Source of the DNA: Acidimicrobiales bacterium
Lineage (GTDB): Bacteria; Actinomycetota; Acidimicrobiia; Acidimicrobiales; Poriferisodalaceae
Assembly: GCA_041394185.1 (NCBI GenBank)
Contig: JAWKIQ010000002.1
Coordinates: 558,001-622,000 of the forward strand
Length of the DNA stretch: 64,000 nucleotides
Direction: 5' to 3'
In this document: positions 20,089 to 29,900 of the stretch, piece after piece
Numbering within the stretch: position 1 is the stretch's first letter
How the letters are laid out: each line of letters begins with the position of its first letter
Made by a program: the position numbers and the translations under genes
Notes under the pieces: generated by a model
The model's database searches: none
What the model was told of the DNA's origin: nothing
Seen by the model: only the letters and a program-made list of their open reading frames with translations

Positions 20089-21018
20089 GTCGAGTTTGGT
20101 GCCGCCGAGGCTGCCGAGGAAGTCCTTGTCGGTTGCGAAGTTGAACACGCCACCGTCCCATGCGGTCATCAGATAGCCGTTCCCGTAGGCCACCATGCCG
20201 TTGATCGGCTGGTCGAGGGTCACACCCGGGAGCACGGCGGGGATCGACCCCACAAAGCCTGCGTCGCCGAACGCGAACACGCCGCCATCACAACCGACGA
20301 GCCAGTAGCCACGATTCGTCGGAGTAGGCACGAGGCCGACGACCTCGCAGTCGAGCGTGACCCCAGGCAACACCTGGGGTATCGAGCCCCGGAACTCGGC
20401 ATCGCCGAACCCGAACACTCCCCCATCGGAACCGAGCATGTAGTAGCCGTTGCCAGAAGCGGTTGCCACGCTGCTGACGATGGGCCCGGCCAGATCGAGG
20501 CCTACGAGGTCGCCCAGGTGTCGTGCATCGCCGAAGGGGATGACCCGGCCGCGGTCGGAGAACACCCAGTATCCGCTGCCCGTTGGCGTAACCGAGATGG
20601 CAGCCGCAGTCTCGCCCACATCGAGTCGTCCCACAGCCGAGCCCCTCGCCACGGCCGATCCGAATGCATAGACCCTGCCTGCCGTGTCGAGGATGTAATA
20701 GCCGGAGCCGTCGGGTACAGCCGCGAGATCGACGGCGGGCGACGGGATGGATCCCCCGACGTTGTCGGCGAAGTCGCCGAAATCACCGGCCGCACCGAAG
20801 TTGTAGACCTTGCCGGACGCCGACAGCATCCAGTAGCCGTCGCCGACGACTCCCCCGCCGCCGCCGCCAGTGTCGTAGACGCCTGCAGATGGCGTGGGGT
20901 TGACCCAAGTGAGGGCAATTCCTATGGCCAAGGCGGCCAGGAACCATGTGCCAATGCGGACGCGCCCCGGCCCGCCGGATTGGGATTCTGTGTCGATAAC
21001 TCGACGGGTTGAGGACAT
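20053..21018 (-). CDS. Secreted 'GYWLVG' repeat protein
   Basis: This 321-residue protein begins MSSTRRVIDT and has one hydrophobic segment (FLAALAIGIALTWV) acting as signal peptide or anchor, then a Gly-rich linker. Six to seven repeats follow with the pattern GYW.....G.V..FGDA...G, the clearest being GYWLVGCDGGVFAFGDA. The same repeat forms the C-terminal half of the frameshifted protein at 1265-3377. The repeats probably fold as a beta-propeller or solenoid outside the cell; no catalytic residues are apparent. I chose the ATG at 21018 because the 49 codons before it look non-coding. Confidence 0.82.
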   Translation of the reverse strand: MSSTRRVIDTESQSGGPGRVRIGTWFLAALAIGIALTWVNPTPSAGVYDTGGGGGGVVGDGYWMLSASGKVYNFGAAGDFGDFADNVGGSIPSPAVDLAAVPDGSGYYILDTAGRVYAFGSAVARGSAVGRLDVGETAAAISVTPTGSGYWVFSDRGRVIPFGDARHLGDLVGLDLAGPIVSSVATASGNGYYMLGSDGGVFGFGDAEFRGSIPQVLPGVTLDCEVVGLVPTPTNRGYWLVGCDGGVFAFGDAGFVGSIPAVLPGVTLDQPINGMVAYGNGYLMTAWDGGVFNFATDKDFLGSLGGTKLDSPIVGVVPLPS

Positions 21019-21201
21019 CTGTTCGCCTTCGGGTCTTCGCGCCTGGAGGCCGCCACCAAGATCGCCCTGCAAAATTATCACGCAGACCGCGCTAATTACC
21101 ACCGCGCGTGGCGCTACTCTCAAATCTGCACCGAACGATCCGACTGGGGTCTGGAAGGATCGCAATCGGTCACGTTCAACGGCCAGACAGGACCCTCAAA
21201 A

Positions 21202-21996
21202 ATGACAAGGCGCGGCACAAGAGTCAATCGGTGGGGCGTTTTGGGGCTGTGGACGGTTGTAGCCGCGGTGACCCTCACCTTGATGGGTGCCATCGTTGCC
21301 CCCCAAGCCCGGGCCGAGACCTACCAGTCGAACGAGCAGGGCCAGTTGGCGATCACGATCGACGGAAGCGACGCAGAGGTCGAAGGCGTCGGGTTCGAAC
21401 CTCTGGCCCCTGTAGAGGTCGAGATGACCAGTACCGGCACCGGCGAGATCATTGCCCAGGGCACGGCCGATGCGGACGAGACGGGCCGCGCGGCATTCCA
21501 GTTCACCCTTCCTGTGGATCTCACCCAGGACTTGTACATAGCTGTGATGTCCGGCGCCACTCCCGATGGCGGGTCGCTCGTTCTATCGGTGCGCGTGAAC
21601 CTGCCCGACACAGATATCGGACCAGACCCGGTCGCCGACACCACCCAGCCTCCCGCAACCACCACCCCGACAACCGCTGCGACCTCCGAGACAACCGGAG
21701 ACACGACGGACGCCGGAGCAGGCTCGGAACAAGGCGAGGCATCGGGCAGCGACACGAGCGAACCGTCCACGACGAACGATTCAGAATCGAGTCCGTCATC
21801 GGAGGCGGGGTCACCGGGCGACTCGTCCACCGTCGACGAGGACGCCGATGAGCCAGACGACACCAACGCCGACGCGGCGGCTTCTGACTCGGGCTCCAGT
21901 TCCGGCGACGGTGCCATCGTGGCAATCGCAGCTGTAGCCATCTGCGCCACGCTCGGAGGCGTGGCCTTGATGGTTCGCCGCAATCGATCAGCCTAA
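21202..21996 (+). CDS. Surface protein with Ser/Thr-rich stalk and C-terminal membrane anchor
   Basis: This 264-residue protein has a signal peptide (GLWTVVAAVTLTLMGAIVAPQARA), a small beta-rich domain (about residues 45-135: VEGVGFEPLAPVEVEMTSTG), a long acidic Thr/Ser/Asp-rich stalk (about residues 145-235), and a C-terminal helix followed by RRNRSA. The layout is that of a wall-spanning surface protein held by its C-terminal helix. No LPXTG sorting motif is present before that helix. The extracellular domain resembles those seen in actinobacterial surface proteins; its function is unknown. It is divergent from the repeat-protein gene at 20053-21018. Confidence 0.82.
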   Translation: MTRRGTRVNRWGVLGLWTVVAAVTLTLMGAIVAPQARAETYQSNEQGQLAITIDGSDAEVEGVGFEPLAPVEVEMTSTGTGEIIAQGTADADETGRAAFQFTLPVDLTQDLYIAVMSGATPDGGSLVLSVRVNLPDTDIGPDPVADTTQPPATTTPTTAATSETTGDTTDAGAGSEQGEASGSDTSEPSTTNDSESSPSSEAGSPGDSSTVDEDADEPDDTNADAAASDSGSSSGDGAIVAIAAVAICATLGGVALMVRRNRSA

Positions 21997-23511
21997 CCCC
22001 ACCCTGAGCACCACGGCATCGGCGTTTACAAGCAAGGTCTCGAGTTCGTTCTCGTAGGCCCATCGGGTCACCGCGTCGTAGTCGAACCACCGCCAGGTGC
22101 GCGGCAGCACAATCGTTTCGACGTCGGCCTCTCGCAGCAGGCCCAAGGAATCGCTGGCAGGAAAGTCGGGCCGGAATACCCGGTTCGCCGCCGTCGCACG
22201 CTCGATCTCGTCGGGGAACACCAGCCACCGCAGCGACGAGCCATAGAGCGCTTCGCTCTCACCGAGCGCCTCGACCCACCACCCAACGGGTGTGCCGTCC
22301 AGCGAAGGGACCGCTATGCGCCGCCCGTCGGTCGTAGCGTCGCCGGCAGTTTCGATCGCCGCGGTCAGGTCGCGGGTCAGCGGGCCATAGAAATACCTCT
22401 GGTCGTCGAACAGGCCGATGCCCGCGGTCATCTGCCACACCGCACAAATACCAACCGCAGCGACCACAACACCCCGTGTTCGGCGGCTCATGCCGTAGGT
22501 ACGGGCTTCCAGTTCCTCGAGCCAGATCGAGCTGGCCACGAGAGCGATCAGCGGCACCAGGTAGAGGTAGCGACTCTCCCTGGTGACGGCCGAGACCACG
22601 ATCAGGGCGAACCAGAGAACCCGCACGAGCCGCACCGCCGCTCCATGCTTCGGGGCCCACTTCACGAACGGCGTGATAGCCGACAAAGGCACCAGCAGGC
22701 GCCACAACAATGGCCATTCCGCGTATACGTGCTCGAGGCGGTCGAGCACATTGCCCCACGTCAAGTCGTCCAGTTCTGCGAACGCGTTGTCATCGCCGAA
22801 GGCTGCCCCCGCGAGCTTCCAGTAGGTCGAAGCCAGCAACAACAGCGGCACCACCAGCAGGGCCGCTTTGGCCATCAACGCCAGCCGAGGCTTCAGAGCT
22901 GTACCCGCAAGCAAGAGGTGCCTCGCCAGGACCACCGGCAGTGCCACCACGAGGATCAGTGCAACGAAGTGTGACGTGGCGAACACCGCGAAGACGAGGC
23001 ACGAGGGAACGATGACCGCCCTCACGGAAGGCTTGGAAAGCCAGCGGTCCACAGCCACCACCGCCACTGGCAACAGGCCGAACCCTATGAGCTGAGGGAA
23101 CCCACCCCAAGCGGCTGCCTCGCCCACAGAACCAACTCCCAGCATCAGAATCGAGGCAACCAGCCTGACTCGCCCGATCTGACAGCGCCCGAGCGCCCAG
23201 AAGACGCCTGCGCCGGGCATCACCGAAGACAACGCCCCGGTCACAGCAACACCCGTCTGGAACCCGAGCGCCGTGGTTGCCCCATAGGTCAGCAAAGGCA
23301 CCAGCGGGGGGTACACAAGCTCGCCAGATCTCGACGAGTCCGCCACCAGGGCTTGTCCGAATGCGATCCAGTTGCCCGCGTCGATGGTGGCCGGAGCCCC
23401 ACCCGTCAACAGCACGACGAGCCGAAAGATGGCGACCGTGCCCGCGGCGGCTGCAAACGCGACCCGTTGTGACCGACGCGACGAGAAGGCGAAGGGCGCT
23501 GTATCAGTCAT
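21988..23511 (-). CDS. Polytopic membrane protein, possible GT-C type glycosyltransferase
   Basis: This 507-residue protein has roughly ten to twelve transmembrane helices and a soluble C-terminal region of about 130 residues. Early after the first helix there is an extracytoplasmic loop with an acidic residue (TIDAGNWIAFGQAL) followed by LVYPPLVPLLTYG, a layout common in GT-C fold lipid-phosphosugar transferases. That assignment is tentative. ATG at 23511 (MTDTAPF) overlaps the stop of the preceding oxidoreductase gene by eight bases, so it is the last cistron of the GT2-GT4-oxidoreductase operon. It probably works on the same surface glycan. Its 3' end overlaps the convergent surface-protein gene by nine bases. 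Confidence 0.8.
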   Translation of the reverse strand: MTDTAPFAFSSRRSQRVAFAAAAGTVAIFRLVVLLTGGAPATIDAGNWIAFGQALVADSSRSGELVYPPLVPLLTYGATTALGFQTGVAVTGALSSVMPGAGVFWALGRCQIGRVRLVASILMLGVGSVGEAAAWGGFPQLIGFGLLPVAVVAVDRWLSKPSVRAVIVPSCLVFAVFATSHFVALILVVALPVVLARHLLLAGTALKPRLALMAKAALLVVPLLLLASTYWKLAGAAFGDDNAFAELDDLTWGNVLDRLEHVYAEWPLLWRLLVPLSAITPFVKWAPKHGAAVRLVRVLWFALIVVSAVTRESRYLYLVPLIALVASSIWLEELEARTYGMSRRTRGVVVAAVGICAVWQMTAGIGLFDDQRYFYGPLTRDLTAAIETAGDATTDGRRIAVPSLDGTPVGWWVEALGESEALYGSSLRWLVFPDEIERATAANRVFRPDFPASDSLGLLREADVETIVLPRTWRWFDYDAVTRWAYENELETLLVNADAVVLRVGLG

Positions 23512-24529
23512 GTGCCAGCGCCTCGACGATCGTCTCGACGCAATCGACGACCTGCAGCGCCCGACTCTCTGAGACGGGCGGGAGAGCGGTGAGATCACCA
23601 GCGCGCCGCGCCACGACGAAGGAGCAGAACTGGGCGATCAGCCGGTCGTGCCCCCAGAACTGTCGCCCGAGTGCAGAGCGAAGTCCCGCAGCCGAAAAGC
23701 CCAAGAGATGTCTAGCGGTGACTCTTGCCGACAGACCCAGAACGTCGAGTGCCTTGTGTGAGCCGTCTGAGCCTGTGGCAACCATCGTGTCGCGAAAGAG
23801 GTCGATGTCGACGACATCGTTGGCACACACCGCAGATACGTGCCATTCAGAAATCGGCGCGTCGAGCACCACTGCCAACGAGCCGGGCGTTTGGCCGAAG
23901 TCGAACATCACGTCGCAACCAACAACCTCACCGTCGCGGCGGTGGGCCCTCACATCCACGACAGCGGGTGCCGTGCCTGCCAGGTCCGACATCACATAGA
24001 TCATGTGGGGAAGCTCATCGAAGATGAGTCCTCCGGCAAGCTCTCTGTGCCAGCTGGGAAGTCGGCGTTTGGAGCTACTGAGCTGAGTTGCGGTGAGGTA
24101 CTGGAGACCATCGCTGTGGTCGAGACGACGCCTCGCCTGGCCCATCGCCACCGACCACAAGAAGTTGTGCGAGACACACAGGGCGCCGCCGTGCTCGCGG
24201 CTGCTTGCGTACATCGATCGCGCCTCGGCCGAGGTCATCGCCATCGGCTTCTCGCACAACACGTCCGCTCCAGCAGCGAGCGCCGCTATCGAGTGGTCGT
24301 GATGAAGCCAGGGAGGCGTGCAGACGAAGACGACATCTGGTCGCAGCTCTAGTACCGCGTCGAGGCTGGAAGACACGATGATGCTCTCAGGGAGTTCACT
24401 TCGGATCGCACCGGGGGTGTGCTCGCACACACCGACCAGCTCGACACCGGGAAGCGATCTCAAGGCAGGCAGGTATCGAGCCCGAGCGACCCACCCGGCT
24501 CCTACCAGGACAGCGCGAAGCTTGGTCAT
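23504..24529 (-). CDS. Gfo/Idh/MocA-family oxidoreductase
   Basis: This 341-residue NAD(P)-dependent sugar oxidoreductase has an N-terminal Rossmann motif (AVLVGAGWVARARYLPAL), VVFVCTPPWLHHD, and the family hallmark CEKPMAMT with the catalytic Lys near residue 95. The second domain contains ELAGGLIFDELPHMIYVM, the usual substrate-binding His helix. Family members oxidise or reduce sugars or nucleotide sugars. Between glycosyltransferase genes it likely makes or modifies a sugar precursor for the same glycan. ATG at 24529 overlaps the upstream GT4 stop (ATGA). Confidence 0.9.
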   Translation of the reverse strand: MTKLRAVLVGAGWVARARYLPALRSLPGVELVGVCEHTPGAIRSELPESIIVSSSLDAVLELRPDVVFVCTPPWLHHDHSIAALAAGADVLCEKPMAMTSAEARSMYASSREHGGALCVSHNFLWSVAMGQARRRLDHSDGLQYLTATQLSSSKRRLPSWHRELAGGLIFDELPHMIYVMSDLAGTAPAVVDVRAHRRDGEVVGCDVMFDFGQTPGSLAVVLDAPISEWHVSAVCANDVVDIDLFRDTMVATGSDGSHKALDVLGLSARVTARHLLGFSAAGLRSALGRQFWGHDRLIAQFCSFVVARRAGDLTALPPVSESRALQVVDCVETIVEALAHD

Positions 24530-25671
24530 CCCGGCTCCCGTCGACCCGCCGAGCGCAGCACTGAGGCCACGCCGTCGGCACACACATCCCACCCATGAGT
24601 CAGAACTCGTTGTCGCGCAGCTGCACCGAGCCGCTTGACCCGATCTGGATCGAGGACGAGTTCCTCGATCTGGCCTCGCAGAGCCATGACGTTCCCGAGC
24701 GGCACGAGGACACCATCCTGGCCGTCGGTGACAATCTCGGAGTTGGCAGGAATGTCGGACAGAACCACCGCGCACCCAGCCGACATCGCCTCCAGCACTG
24801 CGAGCGAACGACCCTCGGTGGTCGAGTACCTGACGAAGATGTCGGTGCTCGCGAGAATCTGCTCAACGCCGTCTCGATGACCGAGCAACTCGAAGCGAGG
24901 ATCTCCGGCCACGATCCGTCGCAACTCGTCGGTGTCGGGCCCGTCGCCGACGAATACAGCCGAGAACTCCGCCTCTGACTTACTCAAGGCCAGCGCCGTC
25001 TCGATGGCGCCCTTGTTGCCTATCACCCGACCGATCACCGCAATCCGAGGCGCCCGTGCAGTGCCGTTGTGCGAGCCGACGTCGCGGCCGGGCGCGAACA
25101 GGACCGGGTCGACCCCGTTCAGCACCACATGGGTACGATCGGCCCGCGCTCCGAGCCGCCGGGCATGCTGGGCTACCGACTCCGACACTGCGATCACGGC
25201 TGCTGCATGGCGGACCATCCAACGGCCGACGAGCCGCTCGTACAAGGTTGCTGCTCTGCCGACGAGCCCACCGCCGGCCGCCGGATCACCCAGATGCATC
25301 GACAGTACGAAGGGAATCGCCATCGTGCGGGCCATGGTCGCCCCCACGACCGAGCCGAAGAAGTGAAGGCCCGAGACGTGGACCACCGCTGGACGGTTGC
25401 GTCGCAGCTGGCTCCACGCCCTGAAGACCAGCCCGGGAGCGAACGACACCTGTGCTCCCAACAGACCGGAAAGGTCGATGGGGGTCGAGGCAACGACACG
25501 GAGACCCTCGAAGGTGTCAGCCCTGGTCCCGCTGACCACGGTCAGGTCGAACCGGTCGGCGAGCCTGTTGTAGATGTTGCGCGTGGCGATCTCGATGCCG
25601 CCGCTCGAGCCTCCGAAGTAATCGCAGAAGGCCAGCACCTCCAGGCGATCCGAGGTTTCGCGGCGAGTCAT
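24526..25671 (-). CDS. Glycosyltransferase family 4
   Basis: This 381-residue GT-B enzyme shows an N-terminal FGGSSGGIEIATRNIYNRLA glycine loop and C-terminal GT4 landmarks: IAVIGRVIGNKG, VFVGDGPD, FVRYSTTEGRSLAVLEAMSAGCAVV (the E-x7-E region) and a closing nucleotide-sugar pocket. It adds a sugar with retention of configuration, probably to a lipid-linked intermediate in the cytoplasm. ATG at 25671 overlaps the stop of the preceding GT2 (ATGA). It is the second cistron of a tightly coupled four-gene operon. Confidence 0.92.
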   Translation of the reverse strand: MTRRETSDRLEVLAFCDYFGGSSGGIEIATRNIYNRLADRFDLTVVSGTRADTFEGLRVVASTPIDLSGLLGAQVSFAPGLVFRAWSQLRRNRPAVVHVSGLHFFGSVVGATMARTMAIPFVLSMHLGDPAAGGGLVGRAATLYERLVGRWMVRHAAAVIAVSESVAQHARRLGARADRTHVVLNGVDPVLFAPGRDVGSHNGTARAPRIAVIGRVIGNKGAIETALALSKSEAEFSAVFVGDGPDTDELRRIVAGDPRFELLGHRDGVEQILASTDIFVRYSTTEGRSLAVLEAMSAGCAVVLSDIPANSEIVTDGQDGVLVPLGNVMALRGQIEELVLDPDRVKRLGAAARQRVLTHGWDVCADGVASVLRSAGRREPG

Positions 25672-26813
25672 CGGCGAGTCCCGTATTCGCTCTGGCGATG
25701 CACGAGCCAGTAGATGAACGCACTGGCCATCACCGTCGCCCCAGACAAGATCAGCGCCTGGGCAAGTCCGGCCAGGGCGAGCGCCCTGTCCCATTGTTCG
25801 CCCGCCATCGACCAGCGGAAGAACAGCCCGACGTCGACCGAGACTCCCATCGAAGCGAGAACGAACCCAACTCGCACGAGGCGCAGCCTCGAACGAGAGT
25901 GTTCGGACGGTGTTCTCGCCGGCCTGAGCGGATCGAAGGCCGACACGACCTGGTAAGCGACGCCCAACATGGTTGCCAGCACGAGCAGGATCGGCGCAAA
26001 GAAGACGGGTTGCCAGCGGCCGCCGCCAACCTGGATTCCAGCCGGCGACACCAGCGAAGCGACCGTCAGCACCGCCCCAACGATGCCCATCAGGACCGAT
26101 GGCCACAACAGCACAGTCTGCGGTCCGAGCAGGGCCACCAGCTTGAGGTGACGAAAGCCGTCGTCGAAGGTGTTGAGCTTGGACTCACCAACACGAGCCC
26201 GATACGGGATGGCAACCTCCTCAACCCGCAGGCCTTCGGCCGCGGCTCGCACCAACATCTCGGAGGCGAACTCCATCCCCGAGGTCACGAGGCGTAGCCC
26301 CCTGACCTTCTCCAGATCGAACGCCCGGTAGCCGGACTGGCTGTCGCTGACCGCCATGCCTCCGGACAAGCGGCGCACCAGAAAGCTCAACACTGGCGTC
26401 CCGACCAGGCGGTGCAGAGCCGGCATTGTTTCGCCTGTTGCACCAACGAGGCGGCTGGCGAGCACCAGGTCTGCCCCGGCATCGACCTTCGCGACCAGCT
26501 CACCTAGGCGACCCAGGTCGTAGGTCATGTCGGCGTCGGCCATTACTGCAATGTCGCCACGGGCCTCGGCGATTCCGCGCCGCAGCGCCGCCCCATAGCC
26601 CTTGACCGGCTCATGGACCACTCGCGCCCCGGCCCTCAGGGCCAGGTCGGCGGAATGGTCCGATGAGCCGTTGTCGACCACCAGAACCTCGCCCTGCCTA
26701 CCACTGGCAGCGAGACCGGCCAACGCCTCTCGCACGACGCGTTCTACCGCCCCTTGCTCGTCGAGACAGGGGAGAATGACGGTTATGGACGGTCGGCCTG
26801 GCGCGTCGGACAA
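25668..26813 (-). CDS. GT2 polyprenyl-phosphate-type glycosyltransferase with C-terminal membrane domain
   Basis: This 381-residue protein has an N-terminal GT2 domain (TVILPCLDEQGAVERVV, VLVVDNGSSDHSA, DADMTYD as the DXD site, SDSQSGYRAFD) and three to four C-terminal transmembrane helices starting near residue 235. This matches dolichyl/polyprenyl-phosphate sugar synthases, which load a sugar onto the lipid carrier at the membrane. It is the first cistron of the operon running down to 21988; the next three genes each overlap the one before by 4-8 bases. A strong hairpin (26887-26918) separates it from the heme-peroxidase gene. Confidence 0.9.
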   Translation of the reverse strand: MSDAPGRPSITVILPCLDEQGAVERVVREALAGLAASGRQGEVLVVDNGSSDHSADLALRAGARVVHEPVKGYGAALRRGIAEARGDIAVMADADMTYDLGRLGELVAKVDAGADLVLASRLVGATGETMPALHRLVGTPVLSFLVRRLSGGMAVSDSQSGYRAFDLEKVRGLRLVTSGMEFASEMLVRAAAEGLRVEEVAIPYRARVGESKLNTFDDGFRHLKLVALLGPQTVLLWPSVLMGIVGAVLTVASLVSPAGIQVGGGRWQPVFFAPILLVLATMLGVAYQVVSAFDPLRPARTPSEHSRSRLRLVRVGFVLASMGVSVDVGLFFRWSMAGEQWDRALALAGLAQALILSGATVMASAFIYWLVHRQSEYGTRR

Positions 26814-26886
26814 CGGATACTCCTGTAACCATTGTCCTGTCGACCGGCGATGAAACGGCGAAACCGATCGTGGCCGAACGCGAGAA

Positions 26887-26918
26887 TCCCCGCCCGCTCT
26901 CGAAAGAGCGGGCGGGGA
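26887..26918 (-). terminator. Perfect 14-bp GC-rich hairpin downstream of the peroxidase gene
   Basis: CCCCGCCCGCTCT (26888-26900), loop CGAA, then the exact complement (26905-26917), with one more T-A pair outside. It lies about 30 bases past the stop of the peroxidase gene and before the downstream operon. On the minus strand it is followed by ATTCTCGCGTTC, a weak T-tract, so strength depends mainly on the stem. Confidence 0.72.
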
Positions 26919-26948
26919 CCCTCTAGATGGGTATGGCTAGCCTGTCAA

Positions 26949-29900
26949 TCAGGGCCAGGTGCCGGTCACCAGGACCAGCGGTCCGCCAGCCGAGACCAGC
27001 TGCGGCGTGCTGCACGCCGGAGCGAAGGCATCGGCTTCACGGAAGCACACCTCGTAGATGCCAGGATCGACATCGGTCCAGGAGCCCCAGGCGTTCATGG
27101 CGACGCCGTTGACCAGGATGGTCGACGGGTGCGGCACATCCGTCACAACCCGGAGGAAGCCGCGCACCCCGAACGTGCCCACTACCTCGGTCACCTGGCC
27201 GTCGAGCACGTCGACGGTCTGGCACGGTGCAGTGGAGAAGTTCGGAACATCGCTGAAGCAGACGGTGTAGGTACCAGCCGGCATCTTCACCCAGTCAAGA
27301 CCCCACTCGTTGGCATCGTTGCCATCGATCGAGATCATGCTCTGGACGCCTCCGCCGCCAACACCAGCCTCGGTCCTGACACGGAGCAAGCCGTGCGGGC
27401 CAGGAGCAGGTGCAGCTGCGTTGGCTGTGAACACACCGGTCACCGTCTGCTGGGTTCCGCCGGCGATCGGCCCGACGACCTGACATGCGGGTGCATCGAA
27501 CCCTGCAACGGGACCGAAGCAGACCTCGTAGGTCATGGTCGGATCGACCGAGCGCCAGACGCCCCAGTCATTTGACGGCAGACCGTCGGCAACACCGTTG
27601 ACGGTGGTGTCGATGGTGATCGTCGACTGAACGCCGTTGCCCAGACCGTCGTCGGTGATCACCCGCAGGATTCCCTGCTGCGTGAACACACCCTCGACGG
27701 CAGAGGCCGAACCAGGCTGGACATCGACCATCTGGCAAGCGGGGGTGATGAACCCGACAACGTCGGTGAAGCACACCTCGTGCATGCCCTGGCTGACCTC
27801 CATCCAGTTGAGACCCCAACGGTCACGCGGGGTGCCATCGACAACGATCTGCGACTGGACGCCATTGCCCAGGCCGTCGTTGGTGGTGACACGCAGCAAG
27901 CACGAGTTGCAGTTGGCAGCATCCACCGGAATGGTGGTGTTGCTGAAGGCCAACATCTCGATGTTGTACAGGGTGTCGAGACCGTCGTCGCAGTCCGATG
28001 CCGGGTCGGCGCACAGGCCGGGGCCGGTGTTACGGGCATGGAAGACGGTGATCGAACCATCCGCGTTGTAGGTGATGTCGTAGTCGGCGAGGGCACCGTC
28101 GAACTCAGCGGTGTCGATTCCGCTGTCGGCGGGGGCCCAGACGATCTCACGGACGATGTTGATGTCGCCCGGGTTGATCACGCCGGCAAAGACGTCAGCC
28201 TGGAGCTCGAGGAGCGAGTCGTAGCGAACTCCGCCAACCTCGAGCTGGACCACGAGATACGCATCGCCGTCGATGATGTCGTTGAGGCCGCGACCCTCGA
28301 GGGTGTCGCTGCCCGGGCCACCCAGAAGGATGTTGCCGACATTTCCACCAACGTCGCCGACGAGCCCGGCCGGAGCCAGATTCGCCAGGTTGGTGATGCG
28401 TGCCAGGCCTGCTGCATCGAGGTCGTTGTTGAAGACATTGGCTCCAACAACGGCTGCGTTGAGCACCCCGGTTCCTCGGATGACATCGTCTCCGGTCCAA
28501 CCCGATGCCGCTTCGACGAGGTCGTAGCGGGGGGCCAGCGGATCGACGGGCACGCCCAGAACATCGAGCCTGTTCAGGTCGATATTGGCACCGGTAGCAG
28601 TGCCGTACTGGGTCTGCCAGTCATAACCGGCGAGGCCGTCGTAGATGTTCGTACCCGGGCTCGAGATGAAGATGTCGTCTCCACCCTCGCCGACGTACGC
28701 ATCGTCGCCGCTTCCGCCGTTCATGACGTCGTGACCATCGAAACCGAGCGGGATCTCGAGAGGCTGACCGAGGTCACCCTGCATGAAGTCGATACCGCCG
28801 CGGCCTTCCATCCAGTCGTCGCCGCCGTCACCGACGATGATGTCGGCATCGGCGCCGCCGATGATCAAGTCATCCTGCTCGCCTGCGAGGGCTTCGGCGG
28901 CATCGTTGCCGATGACAATGAAGTCCTTGCCTGCGTTGCCCTGGAGAAGGTCGAGGCCACGGGCGCCATTGATGGCGTCGTTGCCCGGACCACCCTTGAT
29001 GGTGTCATCACCGAAGGTGTCGGTGAGGATGTCGTCGCCTTCGCCGCCGATGATGGAGTCGTTACCGGCTCCACCCTCGAGTCGGTCGTTACCTCCGTGG
29101 CCACGAATCGTGTCGTCGCCATCGCCGGAATAGATGTTGTCATCCAGGGTCAAACGACCACTGAAGAGCACATGCTCGGCGCCGGTGTAACGGATCTGGC
29201 CACTCGGCAACAGAACCAGGCTGGTCGGCTCGCCGGCAGACTCGTCTGGTGTGGTGGACGGATCATCGAACAGGCCAGAGCCAGCGGTGGGGCTGACGAC
29301 CTCGACGTCGATGATGTGAGTCGGCTTGATGAAGGCCACAGCAGCAAGCTTCACAGCGGTGGTGTTGCGCTCGATCATCTCGGCAAACGAGTTGCCCTCG
29401 AGAGTGGCCAGCAGCGGGATGCCTGCGGTGCGCGACAGGTAGTAGAACCGGTCGCCGTTCTGCAGGTCCTCCATCTGGGTCTCGAAGATGTAGTTGAGCG
29501 TCGAGCCGAGCAGACCGCCGAAGTCCTCGCGGGACTCCGCCAGACCACCAACCCACAGGTCGATGTCGTCGACACCAGTGGTGGCGGCGTCATCGAAGAT
29601 GAAGGCATTGTTGGTAGCCAGCACCGCAGCAGCGGCACGACGGTCGGCGTTGTTGGTGGCGGCGTTGAGCACACCACCGTGGGCCGAGTCATCGCCGTAT
29701 GCGGCGATGAAGTTCACCAGTGACTCTGGAGTCTTGAGCGCCTGACCGAACTCCCACCAGTTGGCGTACGGAGCAAAGATCGGGTCGCTGTTGGTGATGG
29801 CGAAGATCGCCGCACGCATCTCGTTGAGGCGGGGGATACCCGCATCGCGAGCTCGCGTCATGTTCATCGTCGGAAGGTCGAGCGGAAGACCTACGAGGTT

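Noticed and set aside
21202..21996. LPXTG-type sortase substrate
   Set aside because: LPDTD occurs near the middle of the protein, before the disordered stalk, not before the C-terminal helix, so it does not fit a sortase signal.
28670..29145. Regular spaced repeats as a possible CRISPR array
   Set aside because: They are Gly/Asp nonapeptide RTX codons inside an open frame, not identical direct repeats with unique spacers.
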